From NCBI GenBank assembly GCA_014652975.1, contig BMZV01000002.1:430561-494560 (forward strand): a stretch of DNA of 64,000 nucleotides, given 5' to 3'. The position numbers and the translations under genes are program-made. The notes beneath the pieces were generated by a model. It had not been told where the DNA came from. It made no database searches and worked only from the letters and a program-made list of their open reading frames with translations. Origin of the DNA: Kocuria marina. Its GTDB lineage: Bacteria; Actinomycetota; Actinomycetes; Actinomycetales; Micrococcaceae. Numbering within the stretch: the first letter of the stretch is position 1; every line of letters begins with the position of its first letter. Below are positions 28,807 through 38,247 of this stretch, piece after piece.

Positions 28807-29654
28807 CAGTCGCGTCCCGCGAGGTGCGCGGCGAGCTCACCCACGGCCTGCGGTCCGCCCTCACCGAGCGCGCGCACGAGAGCCGTGCCCACGATCACGC
28901 CGTCCGCGTACGCCCCGATCTCCAGCACGTGCTCGCGGCTGGACACCCCCAGGCCCACGCACACCCGCTCCGCACCGGCCCCGCGTGCGCGGGCGACGAC
29001 GTCCTCGGCGGCCGAGGACACCTGGTCCCGGGTCCCGGTCACGCCCATCACGGACACCGCGTACACGAAGCCGGAGGCCGCGCTCACAGTCATGTCCATG
29101 CGCTCACGGGTGGTGGACGGGGCCACCAGGAAGATCCGGTCCAGACCGTGCTCTTCGGAGGCCGCGAACCATTCCGAGGCCTCGTCCGGGATCAGGTCCG
29201 GGGTGATGATCCCGGCTCCCCCGGCGTCCTTGAGCCGGCGCGCGAACTCGTCCACCCCCGCCTGCAGCACGGGGTTCCAGTACGTCATCACCACGGGGAC
29301 CGCGTCCGTCTGCTCGGCGACGGCGCGCACCACGGTGAACGCGTCCTCGACCCGGAAACCGTTGGCGAGCGCCTGGGTGGTCGCCGCCTGGATGACCGGT
29401 CCGTCCATCACGGGGTCCGAGTAGGGGATGCCGATCTCGATGATGTCCGCGCCGTTGCGACCCAGGGCCACGGCGGCGGCGGCGGACTCCTCGACGGTGG
29501 GGTACCCGGCGGGCAGATAGCCCACGAGGGCCGGGCGGCCCTCGGCCTTGCACTGTTCAATCCGCCGCGACAGCGCGGAGTCCGCGCTGCGCGTGAGGTC
29601 ACGTGGGACGATGCGTTCGGTCAAGCCCGCAGGGGTGTGCTCGGTGGTGCTCAC
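28806..29654 (-). CDS. trpA: tryptophan synthase alpha chain
   Basis: A 282-residue TIM-barrel that cleaves indole-3-glycerol phosphate and passes indole to the beta subunit. Catalytic Glu and Asp are present in [18 protein letters not shown] near residues 66-83. The phosphate-binding GLGVSSREH lies near 232. Start GTG 29654 overlaps the stop of the trpC-trpB fusion by GTGA; the longer open frame upstream is a shadow of trpB. Its partner beta domain is thus translated directly upstream as part of the fused protein. Confidence 0.95.
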   Translation of the reverse strand: MSTTEHTPAGLTERIVPRDLTRSADSALSRRIEQCKAEGRPALVGYLPAGYPTVEESAAAAVALGRNGADIIEIGIPYSDPVMDGPVIQAATTQALANGFRVEDAFTVVRAVAEQTDAVPVVMTYWNPVLQAGVDEFARRLKDAGGAGIITPDLIPDEASEWFAASEEHGLDRIFLVAPSTTRERMDMTVSAASGFVYAVSVMGVTGTRDQVSSAAEDVVARARGAGAERVCVGLGVSSREHVLEIGAYADGVIVGTALVRALGEGGPQAVGELAAHLAGRD

Positions 29655-31816
29655 AGTTGTTCGCCTTTCTGCGCCACGCGTTCCTCGTGGCTGTCCTGCG
29701 GGAGGAGGTCGAACCATTCCCCCGCGGTGGCCACGTCCTTGTCGCCGCGCCCGGAGAGCGAGACCACGATGATCTTCTGCGCCGCTTCCTCGGGCCCGAG
29801 TTCCGCGACCCAGCGGGCAGCGACCTCGCGGGCGCCGGCGAGCGCGTGGGAGGACTCGATGGCCGGGAGGATGCCCTCGGTGCGGCACAGCAGCCGGAAG
29901 GCGTCCATGGCCTGGACGTCCGTGACCGCTTCGTAGTTCACGCGCCCGATCGAGTGCAGGTAGGAGTGTTCCGGCCCCACGGCGGGGTAGTCCAGGCCGG
30001 CGGAGATCGAGTGGGACTCCACGGTCTGCCCGTCCGGGTCCTGCATGAGGAACGTCTTGGCGCCGTGCAGCACGCCCGGTCGGCCCAGTGTGATGGTCGC
30101 GGCGTGGCGGCCGGTCTGCACGCCGTCACCCCCGGCCTCGTTGCCGTAGAGCTGCACGGACTCATCGTCCAGGAAACCGTGGAAGATCCCGATGGCGTTG
30201 GACCCGCCGCCCACGCACGCGGTCACGGCGTCCGGGAGGCGGCCTGCCTGCTCGAGGATCTGCGCGCGGGCCTCCTCACCGATCTGTTCGTGGAAGTAGC
30301 GGACCATAGCCGGGAACGGGTGCGGTCCGGCGGCGGTGCCGAGCAGGTAGTGAGTGGTCTCCACGGACGCGACCCAGTCCCGCAGGGCCTCGTTGATCGC
30401 GTCCTTGAGGGTGCGGGAACCGTTCTTCACGGCCACGACCTCCGCTCCCAGCAGCCGCATGCGCGCGACGTTGAGCGCTTGGCGGCGCGTGTCCTCCTCG
30501 CCCATGTACACGCAGCACTCCATGCCGAACAGAGCCGCTGCGGTGGCCGTGGCCACACCGTGCTGGCCCGCGCCTGTCTCGGCGATCAGCCGTGTCTTGC
30601 CCATGCGCCGGGCCAACAGGGCCTGCCCCAGCACGTTGTTGATTTTGTGGGAACCGGTGTGGTTGAGGTCCTCACGCTTGAGGAACACGCGCACCCCGAG
30701 TTCCGCGCCGAAGCGCTCGGCCTCGGTGAGCAGGGAGGGCCGGCCGGAGTACTCGCGGGAGAGCCGCTGGAACTCGTCCTGGAAGGTCTCATCCGTACGA
30801 GCCTTGTCGAACGTCTCGGTCAGCTCGTCCAGGGCCGCCACGAGGGACTCGGGCATCCACCGGCCACCGAAGTCCCCGAAGTAAGGGCCCGGGGCGTGCC
30901 GGAGGGACTCGGCGTCCCGTGCGGAAGCCTCCCCCGAGACCTGGGCCGCGGCTAGTTCCTCCTGCGCGGCGGTCGGGGTGGCCCCAGCCAAGTACTCGGC
31001 CCGGGACATTGCGCCGACCTCCCGGAAGCGACCGATGGTCTGCGCGGGGTCCTCGGCGCGCACGAGCACCTCACCGGTCAGCACCGCGTTGGCGCCGTGG
31101 CCCGCGTACAACCGGATCTGCTCCTCCCCCAGGACACCGGACTCCGCCACGATTACGGCCTCGCGTGGCAACCGCTCGGCGAGCCGACCGAACGTGTCCA
31201 CGTCCACGTCCAGGGTCTTGAGGTTGCGGGTGTTCACCCCGATGATCCGCGCACCCACGGCGACGGCGCGATCGATCTCCTCCTCGGTGTGCGTCTCCAC
31301 GAGCGCATGCATGCCGAGGTGGTGGGTCAGTTCGAGCAGGTCCCGCAGGGTGGCGTCGTCGAGGGCCGCCACGATGAGCAGCACGATGTCCGCACCGTGC
31401 GCGCGGGCCTCCCACACCTGGTACTCCTCGACCACGAAGTCCTTGCGCAGCACGGGGATGCCCACGGCGCGGCGCACGGCGTCGAGGTCCGCGAGCGAGC
31501 CCCCGAAGCGGCGCTGCTCGGTGAGCACCGAGATCACGGAGGCCCCACCGCGCTCGTACGCGGCGGCCAGCTGCGCCGGGTCCTCGATCGCTGCGAGCGC
31601 ACCCTTGGACGGGCTCGAGCGCTTGACCTCGGCGATCACCTGCACGGACGCGGGATCCGAACCGCGCAGCGCGGACTCGGCGTCCAGCGCGGGAGTCTGT
31701 TCCGCGGCGGCATGGCGCACGTCCTGCAGGGACACCGATGCCTTCCGGGTCTCGAGGTCCTCGCGCACCCCCTCGATGATCCGGTCCAGCACCGTACCGG
31801 TGTGCTGCTGCGTCAT
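29651..31816 (-). CDS. trpCB: fused indole-3-glycerol-phosphate synthase / tryptophan synthase beta chain
   Basis: One uninterrupted 721-residue frame encodes two enzymes. Residues about 1-270 are TrpC, with [12 protein letters not shown] near 61, VLRKDF near 122, and ESG near 225. Residues about 309-721 are TrpB, starting at [17 protein letters not shown], with the pyridoxal-phosphate Lys391 in [10 protein letters not shown] and GGGSNA near 530. The roughly 38-residue joining segment is Ala/Glu-rich and flexible. All key residues of both enzymes appear intact. ATG 31816 follows GAGGAA. In most actinobacteria trpC and trpB are separate adjacent genes, so loss of the stop between them explains the fusion. 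TrpA follows, coupled by overlap. Confidence 0.93.
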   Translation of the reverse strand: MTQQHTGTVLDRIIEGVREDLETRKASVSLQDVRHAAAEQTPALDAESALRGSDPASVQVIAEVKRSSPSKGALAAIEDPAQLAAAYERGGASVISVLTEQRRFGGSLADLDAVRRAVGIPVLRKDFVVEEYQVWEARAHGADIVLLIVAALDDATLRDLLELTHHLGMHALVETHTEEEIDRAVAVGARIIGVNTRNLKTLDVDVDTFGRLAERLPREAVIVAESGVLGEEQIRLYAGHGANAVLTGEVLVRAEDPAQTIGRFREVGAMSRAEYLAGATPTAAQEELAAAQVSGEASARDAESLRHAPGPYFGDFGGRWMPESLVAALDELTETFDKARTDETFQDEFQRLSREYSGRPSLLTEAERFGAELGVRVFLKREDLNHTGSHKINNVLGQALLARRMGKTRLIAETGAGQHGVATATAAALFGMECCVYMGEEDTRRQALNVARMRLLGAEVVAVKNGSRTLKDAINEALRDWVASVETTHYLLGTAAGPHPFPAMVRYFHEQIGEEARAQILEQAGRLPDAVTACVGGGSNAIGIFHGFLDDESVQLYGNEAGGDGVQTGRHAATITLGRPGVLHGAKTFLMQDPDGQTVESHSISAGLDYPAVGPEHSYLHSIGRVNYEAVTDVQAMDAFRLLCRTEGILPAIESSHALAGAREVAARWVAELGPEEAAQKIIVVSLSGRGDKDVATAGEWFDLLPQDSHEERVAQKGEQL

Positions 31817-31947
31817 GCGATTCCTCACTTAGTTCTCGGTGCACGCCGGCGTACGGTGCACCCGGCGCGCGGACGACGATGACCAGTTCCCCGACAGCGC
31901 GGAACTGGTCATCGACGGATGAATGCGGTACCGATCCCCTGCGGCGA

Positions 31948-32193
31948 TCAGTGGGACTTGGTCTTGGACCCGCCCTTGCCGTACCCCATGGACTTGAGCA
32001 CGCCGCCCACGATCACGCCCACGATGATCAGACCGATGCCCACGACCGTCACAGGGACCGAAGCCATCACGAAACCCACGCAGCCCACGATGACACCCAC
32101 GGTCATCACGCCCACACAGGCCCACGCGGCCACGGTGTTGCCGTGGCCCACCGCGGCGGTGTGGTCCAGGATGATCTGATCGGTGTTCGACAT
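31948..32193 (-). CDS. HGxxPAAW-motif small membrane protein of the trp cluster
   Basis: An 81-residue protein with two hydrophobic helices (about residues 22-42 and 46-68) and the motif HGNTVAAW near residue 17, which identifies the HGxxPAAW family found beside trpC in actinobacteria (the usual Pro is Val here). The C-terminus is Lys/Gly-rich. Function is unknown; the fixed place between trpE and trpC suggests a membrane-linked accessory role in tryptophan metabolism or transport. ATG 32193 is preceded by GGGAGA at a rather long distance. Confidence 0.85.
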   Translation of the reverse strand: MSNTDQIILDHTAAVGHGNTVAAWACVGVMTVGVIVGCVGFVMASVPVTVVGIGLIIVGVIVGGVLKSMGYGKGGSKTKSH

Positions 32194-32325
32194 GCGTGTC
32201 CACTCTCCCGTGCCGGTTGAGCCGCTCGGCTCTTGGATTGCCGGTCCCGCGTGAGCCGTGGGACCGAGGATTCTCTGACCCCATTGTGCCACTTCCCGGC
32301 GCGTGCGCGCCGCAGCCCACGCGGT

Positions 32326-32967
32326 TCAGTCGGTTTGTGTAGGATCCTCGCCGCGGGTCAGCGCGTCCCACGTGTCGATGTCGTCCACGTGCTCCGCGGC
32401 CTGGGTCTCCCCTGCCGAGGCCTCGCCACCCCGCGGGTGCATCGCGGCCGTCGTCGCGGCGGTTCCCACGCTGCCGGCGACCGCAGCGCGATCGTAGCGT
32501 TGCGCATTGCGCCGTCGCGCGTGCCGGGCGACCACCGCGAGCCACACGCCGCACAGTGCGAGCAGCACCGCGGCGGTCACGGCGGCCCACGGCCACCCGG
32601 TAAGGGCGTAGTCCCCGCCGTCGTTGATCACACCCGTCTGCGCGCCAACCGTGGGTTGCGCGGCCGCACGCGAGTCCCCCGTGACGGCCAGCACCGCGAG
32701 CACCGCGCCCACGCCCGCTAGCGCGACGACGGCGCCCACGATCATGCGCAGCACCCGGCCTCCCAGCGTGGAGGCCACCGCGGCCACGGCGGCGACAAGA
32801 CCCAGGGCGGTGACGGCCGGAGCGGCGTCGGCCCCGGGGACGTCCACCGTGACCGACTGCAGGGACGTGGGGACGTCCGCGTGGATCCAGGTGGCGGTGG
32901 TCGTGGCGAACAACGCCAGGGCACACAACAGCGTGACCAGGACGGCGGGTGCGGTGCGGCGCAGCAA
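32326..32967 (-). CDS. Trp biosynthesis-associated membrane protein
   Basis: A 213-residue protein of the Trp_oprn_chp (TIGR02234) family: an N-terminal helix, two central helices around residues 53-95, a fourth near 122-145, then a hydrophilic tail. It begins with TTG 32967, two bases after the trpE stop, with GAGGAG inside the trpE end. Members occur only next to trpE/trpC in actinobacteria; the role is unknown. Together with the HGxxPAAW gene it separates trpE from the trpC-trpB fusion. Confidence 0.85.
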   Translation of the reverse strand: MLRRTAPAVLVTLLCALALFATTTATWIHADVPTSLQSVTVDVPGADAAPAVTALGLVAAVAAVASTLGGRVLRMIVGAVVALAGVGAVLAVLAVTGDSRAAAQPTVGAQTGVINDGGDYALTGWPWAAVTAAVLLALCGVWLAVVARHARRRNAQRYDRAAVAGSVGTAATTAAMHPRGGEASAGETQAAEHVDDIDTWDALTRGEDPTQTD

Positions 32968-32969
32968 CG

Positions 32970-34559
32970 TCAGCTCCTCGGGGGACGGGAGGCCCGGGTG
33001 TCCGTGCCCGGCTCGCGCAGGGTCTGGGCGATCAGCGCGGCGCGCAACGGCGCGGTGGCCTTGTTGAGGGATTCCTGGGCCTCGGACTCGGGATCCGAAT
33101 CAGCCACGATACCGCCGCCCGCCTGGACGTACGCCGTACCCTCGAGCAGCAGCGCCGTGCGGATCGCGATCGCCATGTCCATGTTCCCCGCGAAGTCCAT
33201 GTAGCCCACGACGCCGCCGTAGACGGCCCGGCGCAGCGGCTCGTACTCGTCGAGCAGGCGCAACGCGCGAGGCTTGGGCGCGCCCGAGAGCGTGCCCGCG
33301 GGGAACGTGGCGGCGAGGACGTCGTAGGCGGTGACGTCCTCGCGCATGCGCGCGACCACCGTGGAGCACAGGTGCATGATGTGGCTGAAACGCTCGATCT
33401 CCATGAACTCGCTCACGTCCACGCTGCCGGGCTCGGCGACCTTGGAAAGATCGTTGCGGGCCAGGTCCACGAGCATGAGGTGCTCCGCGCGTTCCTTCTC
33501 GTCCGCGAGCAGGTCCTGGCCCAGGGCCACGTCCTCGTCCACCGTGGCACCGCGCGGGCGGGAGCCCGCGATCGGGTGGGTCATGGCCTGGCGGCCCGTG
33601 ACCGTCACGAGCGCCTCGGGTGAGGAACCCACGATCGAGTACGGCCGACCTTGGGCGTCCTCGAACGAGTACAGGTACATGTACGGGCTCGGGTTGATCC
33701 GGCGCAGCGTGCGGTAGACGTCCAGCGAGCTCGCGTGGCACTCAGCCTCGAAGCGGCGCGAGACCACCACCTGGAAGATGTCGCCGTCCACGATCGCCTG
33801 CTTGCCGCGGTCGATCGCGGACATGAACAGCTCCCGGTCCCACGACTGGCGCGCGACGGACTCCACGTCCGTGAGCTCCGGTGCTCCCTGCTCCGCGATG
33901 GACACCGTAGTGCGCTCGAGCGGGGTGGCCAGGCGGGTCACCATGGAGCGCAACCGGGACACGGCGTCGTGGTAGGCGGCATCCACGTTCTCGTCCGTGC
34001 CGTTGACGTTCACGGCATTGGCCACGAGCAACACGGAGCCGTCCTTGCTGTCGTGCACGGCCATGTCCGCGACCAGGTTCATGGCCAGCTCGGGCATGTG
34101 CAGGTCATCCTCGGGCGGGTTGGGCAGGGTCTCCCAGCGGCGCACGGCCTCCCAGCCCACGAAACCCACCATCCCGCTCGTGAGCGGTGGGACGCCGTCG
34201 AAGGGTGCGGTGTGCAGCAACTGCATGGTCGCGCGCAGTGCGTCGAGGGGATCGCCGTCCACCGGTGCCCCGGCCGGTGCGTCACCGATCCAGTGCGCCT
34301 GCCCGTCCCGGGAGGTCAGCGTGGCCACGGAACCGGCACCCACGAACGAGTAGCGGGACCACACCCCGCCCTCCGCAGCGGACTCGAGCAGGAACGTGCC
34401 CGGGCGGGGTTCGCCCTCGCGGGTCACGAGCGCGCGGTACAGACCCACGGGGGTCAGTGAGTCCGCGAGCACCGTGGTGCGCACCGGGATCACGCGGCGG
34501 GTCGCGGCATACTGCCGGAACTCCTCAAGGGTGGGGGTGATGTTGCCGAGTTCGTGCAT
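32970..34559 (-). CDS. trpE: anthranilate synthase component I
   Basis: A 529-residue chorismate-utilising enzyme making anthranilate, with ammonia supplied by a TrpG subunit not present in this window. The feedback-inhibition motif LLES lies near residue 57, and GSSPEALV, PIAGSRPRG, HLMLVDLARND and GGGIVADSDPESE mark the catalytic domain. ATG 34559 directly follows the hisI stop, so trpE is read in the same transcript as the his genes. No leader peptide or attenuator is visible, and regulation may rest on feedback and on the upstream promoter. Confidence 0.96.
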   Translation of the reverse strand: MHELGNITPTLEEFRQYAATRRVIPVRTTVLADSLTPVGLYRALVTREGEPRPGTFLLESAAEGGVWSRYSFVGAGSVATLTSRDGQAHWIGDAPAGAPVDGDPLDALRATMQLLHTAPFDGVPPLTSGMVGFVGWEAVRRWETLPNPPEDDLHMPELAMNLVADMAVHDSKDGSVLLVANAVNVNGTDENVDAAYHDAVSRLRSMVTRLATPLERTTVSIAEQGAPELTDVESVARQSWDRELFMSAIDRGKQAIVDGDIFQVVVSRRFEAECHASSLDVYRTLRRINPSPYMYLYSFEDAQGRPYSIVGSSPEALVTVTGRQAMTHPIAGSRPRGATVDEDVALGQDLLADEKERAEHLMLVDLARNDLSKVAEPGSVDVSEFMEIERFSHIMHLCSTVVARMREDVTAYDVLAATFPAGTLSGAPKPRALRLLDEYEPLRRAVYGGVVGYMDFAGNMDMAIAIRTALLLEGTAYVQAGGGIVADSDPESEAQESLNKATAPLRAALIAQTLREPGTDTRASRPPRS

Positions 34560-34964
34560 TTAAACCGCCTGTTCCGCGTGGAGGTCTCGATCGTCGAAAC
34601 ACGTGCGCGAGCCCGTGTGGCATGCCGCGCCGTGCTGGTCCACCTGCACGAGCAAGGCGTCCCCGTCACAGTCCAGGCTCACGGAGTGCACGCTCTGGTA
34701 GTGCCCGGAGGTGTCCCCCTTGCGCCAGTACTCCTGGCGGGACCGCGACCAGAAGGTCACGCGACCCTCGGTCAGGGTGCGGTGCAGGGCCTCGTCGTTC
34801 ATCCAGCCCAGCATGAGCACCTCCTTGGTGTCGTACTGCTGGATGATCGCCGCCACGAGTCCCGCCTCGTTGTGCGAGAGCTGCTCGGCGATGCGGGGGT
34901 CCAGGTTGTGGGTCGTGAACTCGTCCGTGGCGGTACTCATCCGCGTCTCCTGGTTCTGGGACAT
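34560..34964 (-). CDS. hisI: phosphoribosyl-AMP cyclohydrolase
   Basis: A 134-residue HisI catalysing the third step of histidine synthesis, opening the purine ring of phosphoribosyl-AMP. Typical motifs are [36 protein letters not shown] and the metal-binding [12 protein letters not shown]. It is monofunctional; HisE is encoded separately at 36692. ATG 34964 overlaps the hisF stop (TGATG). A second possible ATG at 34940 would remove eight residues. Confidence 0.95.
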   Translation of the reverse strand: MSQNQETRMSTATDEFTTHNLDPRIAEQLSHNEAGLVAAIIQQYDTKEVLMLGWMNDEALHRTLTEGRVTFWSRSRQEYWRKGDTSGHYQSVHSVSLDCDGDALLVQVDQHGAACHTGSRTCFDDRDLHAEQAV

Positions 34965-35728
34965 CAGCGCACCTCGTAACCTGCGGCACGCAGGGCGTTC
35001 TTGACGTCCGCGATCGCGTCGTCCGGGCCGAAGTGGAACACCGAGGCCGCCAGCACCGCGTCCGCGCCGGCGGCGACCGCGGGCGGGAAGTGCTCGGGTG
35101 CCCCGGCCCCGCCCGACGCGATGAGCGGAACGTTTACCCGATCCCGCACGGCGGAGATCATCTCCAGGTCGAAGCCCTCGCGGGTCCCGTCCGCGTCCAT
35201 CGAGTTGAGCAGGATCTCCCCGACCCCGCGTTCCTCGGCCTCCCGGGCCCACTCGAGCGCGTCCAGGCCCGTGAGCGTGCGCCCACCGCGCGTGGTGACC
35301 TCGAAACCGGACGGGGTGTTGCCCGTGCGTTTCGCGTCCAGGGACAGCACGAGCACCTGGTTGCCGAAGCGGTTCGTGATCTCGTCGATGACCTCCGGGC
35401 GCGTGACCGCCGCGGTGTTGATCGAGGCCTTGTCCGCGCCGCAGCGCAGCAACCGGTCCACGTCCTGCGCCGTGCGCACGCCGCCCCCCACGGTCAGGGG
35501 GATGAACACCTTCTCTGCGGTGCGGGCCACGACGTCGAACATGGTGTCCCGCTCGCTCGAGGACGCGGTCACGTCCAGGAACGTGAGCTCGTCCGCGCCG
35601 GCCAGGTTGTAGCGCGCCGCGAGTTCCACAGGATCCCCCGCGTCCCGCAGGTTCTCGAAGTTCACGCCCTTGACCACGCGCCCGGCGTCGACGTCCAGAC
35701 ACGGAATGACTCGTACGGCCACACCCAT
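34964..35728 (-). CDS. hisF: imidazole glycerol phosphate synthase, cyclase subunit
   Basis: A 254-residue TIM-barrel that uses ammonia from HisH to form imidazole glycerol phosphate. Catalytic Asp residues sit in [15 protein letters not shown] (about residue 12) and LSLDAKR (about 130). Phosphate-binding loops include VGGGVR and ASGGAGAPE. HisH is not in the window. Coupled to hisI by overlap. Confidence 0.96.
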   Translation of the reverse strand: MGVAVRVIPCLDVDAGRVVKGVNFENLRDAGDPVELAARYNLAGADELTFLDVTASSSERDTMFDVVARTAEKVFIPLTVGGGVRTAQDVDRLLRCGADKASINTAAVTRPEVIDEITNRFGNQVLVLSLDAKRTGNTPSGFEVTTRGGRTLTGLDALEWAREAEERGVGEILLNSMDADGTREGFDLEMISAVRDRVNVPLIASGGAGAPEHFPPAVAAGADAVLAASVFHFGPDDAIADVKNALRAAGYEVR

Positions 35729-35776
35729 TACGCCACCGTCCTTACTGCTCTCGACTTCTCTTCGCCCGCGCCCGCG

Positions 35777-36622
35777 TCAGATCCGCGCGGCCTGGATGGG
35801 TGAGACCAGGATGGCCCGGGCCCCCACTTCGTAGAGCGCGTCCATGACCTTGTTGGTGTCGCTCTTGCGCACCATCGCGCGAACGGCCACCGCGCCGTCG
35901 TGACCGAGCGGGGAGATAGTGGGGCCCTGCATACCCGGGGTGATCTCGGTGGCGGCGGCCAGCAGGTCCTCGGTGATGTCGTAGTCCATCATCACGTACT
36001 GCCGCGCGACCAGCACACCCTGCAGACGACGTCGCAGCACGCGCAGTCCCTCGGGTTCCGGTTCGTCGCCGCGGCGGATGAGCAGCGCCTCGGAGGTCAT
36101 GATCGGTTCGTCGAAGATCTCGAGGCCCGCCGCGCGCAGGGTGTTGCCGGTCTCCACGACGTCCGCGATCGCGTCCGCGACACCCAACCGGATGGAGGAT
36201 TCTACGGCGCCGTCCAGGCGCACGACCTCGGCATCCACGCCGCGGTCCGCGAGGTAACGCTCCAGCAGCAACTGGTAGCTCGTGGCGATCCGCTTGCCCT
36301 CGAGTTCCTGCACGGACTCGAACTGGCCGTGCGGGCCTGCCAACCGGAAGGTGGAACGGGCGAAGTCCAGGCCCAGCTCCTCCTCGGCCTCCGCGCCGGA
36401 ATCGAGCAGCAGGTCCCGTCCGGTGATCCCCAGGTCCAGGGTGCCGCCACCCACGTAGATCGCGATGTCCCGCGGGCGCAGGTAGAAGAACTCCACGTGG
36501 TTGTCGTTGTCCACGAGCACGAGTTCCCGGGTGCTGCGCCGCTGCCGGTAACCGGCCTCGGTGAGCATGGTGATGGCGGCTTCGGACAGCGCGCCCTTGT
36601 TGGGCACGGCTACTCGCAGCAT
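35777..36622 (-). CDS. hisG: ATP phosphoribosyltransferase (long form)
   Basis: A 281-residue HisG, the first and feedback-controlled enzyme of histidine synthesis. The catalytic part includes VAVPNKGALSEAA at the N-terminus and the PRPP-binding segment DAIADVVETGNTLRAAGL near 158. The C-terminal regulatory domain (about residues 205-281, with ISPLGHDGAVAVRAMV) marks the long hexameric form that needs no HisZ. Lies 69 bases downstream of hisE and 48 bases upstream of hisF. Confidence 0.96.
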   Translation of the reverse strand: MLRVAVPNKGALSEAAITMLTEAGYRQRRSTRELVLVDNDNHVEFFYLRPRDIAIYVGGGTLDLGITGRDLLLDSGAEAEEELGLDFARSTFRLAGPHGQFESVQELEGKRIATSYQLLLERYLADRGVDAEVVRLDGAVESSIRLGVADAIADVVETGNTLRAAGLEIFDEPIMTSEALLIRRGDEPEPEGLRVLRRRLQGVLVARQYVMMDYDITEDLLAAATEITPGMQGPTISPLGHDGAVAVRAMVRKSDTNKVMDALYEVGARAILVSPIQAARI

Positions 36623-36691
36623 GGGATTCCTTTCCGCGGGGCGCAGATGACGGGGATCGGGGCGGTGCCCGGAGCGGGTGACGCGCGGGGC

Positions 36692-36955
36692 TCAGAGGTA
36701 CTTGTAGACGTCCTCGAGGCTCATACCCTTGGCGATCATCATGACCTGCACGTGGTAGAGCAACTGGGAGATCTCCTCAGCGGCCTCGGCGTCGGACTCG
36801 TACTCGCACGCCATCCAGACCTCGGCGGCCTCCTCGACGACCTTCTTCCCGATGCCGTGGATCCCGGAGTCCAGTTCCGTGACGGTCCTGGATCCCTCGG
36901 GGCGTTGCTCGGCCTTGGTGCGCAGTTCGGTGAAGAGGTCTTCGAAGGTTTTCAC
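36692..36955 (-). CDS. hisE: phosphoribosyl-ATP pyrophosphohydrolase
   Basis: An 87-residue MazG-fold HisE for the second step of histidine synthesis, with the acidic helix [19 protein letters not shown] carrying metal-binding Glu residues. GTG 36955 (VKTFEDLF) matches the usual family start. No spaced ribosome binding site is visible, but TACCCT lies about eight bases upstream, consistent with a leaderless transcript starting here. The 16-residue extension to an upstream ATG is not supported. First gene of the his-trp cluster. Confidence 0.93.
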   Translation of the reverse strand: MKTFEDLFTELRTKAEQRPEGSRTVTELDSGIHGIGKKVVEEAAEVWMACEYESDAEAAEEISQLLYHVQVMMIAKGMSLEDVYKYL

Positions 36956-37009
36956 CCCTTCAGGGTAATGGGTGCGCGTGCCCGTCCCGAACGCGTGGCA
37001 CATGCACGC

Positions 37010-37059
37010 CGCTCGCGGCCGGCCTCCGCGGATCGAGCGTGGCGGACCGGCCGCGAGCG
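37010..37059 (-). terminator. terminator of the riboflavin operon
   Basis: Perfect 13-bp arms CGCTCGCGGCCGG (37010-37022) and complement (37047-37059), 11 bases beyond the ribH stop, followed by about 55 bases to the hisE promoter region. Confidence 0.75.
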
Positions 37060-37069
37060 TCTGCTCCGT

Positions 37070-37549
37070 TCAGACCCCGTGCTCGCGCAGGGTCAGGGCG
37101 GTGCTCAGGGCGGCGTGGGCGGCCTCGTAGCCCTTGTCCTCGTGCGAGCCCTCGAGGCCGGCGCGGTCCAGGCCCTGTTCCTCCGTGTCACACGTGAGTA
37201 CGCCGAAGCCCACCGGGGTCCCGGTGGCCACGGACACGTCCGTGAGTCCGGAGGTCGCGGCGTGGCACACGTAGTCGAAGTGCGGGGTGCCGCCGCGGAT
37301 CACGACGCCGAGCGCGACCACCGCGTCCGCCGTCTCCGCCAGGCGGCGGGCGGCCACGGGCAGCTCGAAGCTCCCGGGTACGCGCACCCGCACGACCGTG
37401 CCGGTGTTCGCTTCCGTGAGGGCGCGCAGGGCGCCGTCGAGCAGCCCGTCCATGATCGTCGTGTGCCAGCTCGCGGCGACCACGGCCACGGTCAGGTCCG
37501 AGGCGTCGAGGTCCGAGGCGAGGGTGGTCGGGGCGCCGTGTCCGCTCAT
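37070..37549 (-). CDS. ribH: 6,7-dimethyl-8-ribityllumazine synthase
   Basis: A 159-residue enzyme condensing the pyrimidine intermediate with dihydroxybutanone phosphate. Substrate-site motifs [13 protein letters not shown] near residue 58 and [17 protein letters not shown] near 83 are present, and the catalytic His lies in the latter. Start ATG 37549 overlaps the ribA stop (ATGA). It is the last gene of the operon. Confidence 0.96.
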   Translation of the reverse strand: MSGHGAPTTLASDLDASDLTVAVVAASWHTTIMDGLLDGALRALTEANTGTVVRVRVPGSFELPVAARRLAETADAVVALGVVIRGGTPHFDYVCHAATSGLTDVSVATGTPVGFGVLTCDTEEQGLDRAGLEGSHEDKGYEAAHAALSTALTLREHGV

Positions 37550-38247
37550 GATGTTTCTCCTGGGTTGAGGTGGGTCAGGTGGTGGTGCATGCGGTCGCGC
37601 TTGGTGCGCAGGTAGTCCAGGTTCTCGGTGCGCGCGTGGACCTCGTGGGGGATCACGTTCGCCACGGTGATCCCGAGCGCCTCGAGCTTGGCGACCTTGT
37701 CCGGGTTGTTGGTCAGCAGCCGCACCGTGGTCAGGCCCATGGCCGCGAGGATCCGGGCGGCGGCGGTGTAGTCCCGGGCCTCCGCGGGCAGCCCGAGCAT
37801 GGTGTTGGCGTCCACGGTGTCCGCTCCGCCGTCCTGGAGCTTGTAGGCGCGCAGCTTGTTGATCAGCCCGATCCCGCGGCCCTCGTGGTTGCGCAGGTAC
37901 AGCACCGTGCCCCCGTGGCGGGAGATCCGTTCCAGCGCAAGGTGCAGTTGCGGTCCGCAGTCACAGCGCCACGAGCCGAAGACGTCCCCGGTGAGGCACT
38001 CGGAATGCAGCCGCAGCAACGGTGGCAGAGCGGCTTCGTCGGCGGGCGGGGGTGCCGTGAGCGAGACGTGCTCGGCGGCGGGGATCCCCGACGGCTCCGG
38101 AACGCGCCAACCGGTCACCGAGAACGTGCCGTACTCGGAGGGCACGGTCACGGGGTCGCTGTGGTGCAGGGGCTCCGCTCCCGGAGCCGCGTGATTGTCG
38201 GCCGGTGACGCGTGTTCGGGGATCTCACCGTGGTCGAAAACGCTCAT
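37546..38247 (-). CDS. ribA: GTP cyclohydrolase II
   Basis: A 233-residue enzyme opening GTP in the first step of riboflavin synthesis. Zinc-binding cysteines lie in [30 protein letters not shown] and [12 protein letters not shown] are family motifs. It is monofunctional, since the dihydroxybutanone phosphate synthase is fused to RibE upstream instead of to this protein as in the common RibBA. A 35-residue low-complexity N-terminus precedes the domain. It overlaps the ribE-ribB fusion by four bases. Confidence 0.94.
   Translation of the reverse strand: MSVFDHGEIPEHASPADNHAAPGAEPLHHSDPVTVPSEYGTFSVTGWRVPEPSGIPAAEHVSLTAPPPADEAALPPLLRLHSECLTGDVFGSWRCDCGPQLHLALERISRHGGTVLYLRNHEGRGIGLINKLRAYKLQDGGADTVDANTMLGLPAEARDYTAAARILAAMGLTTVRLLTNNPDKVAKLEALGITVANVIPHEVHARTENLDYLRTKRDRMHHHLTHLNPGETS

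Noticed and set aside
31817..31947. trp attenuator or T-box leader
   Set aside because: No leader peptide with Trp codons, no T-box sequence and no competing hairpins were seen before trpC or trpE.
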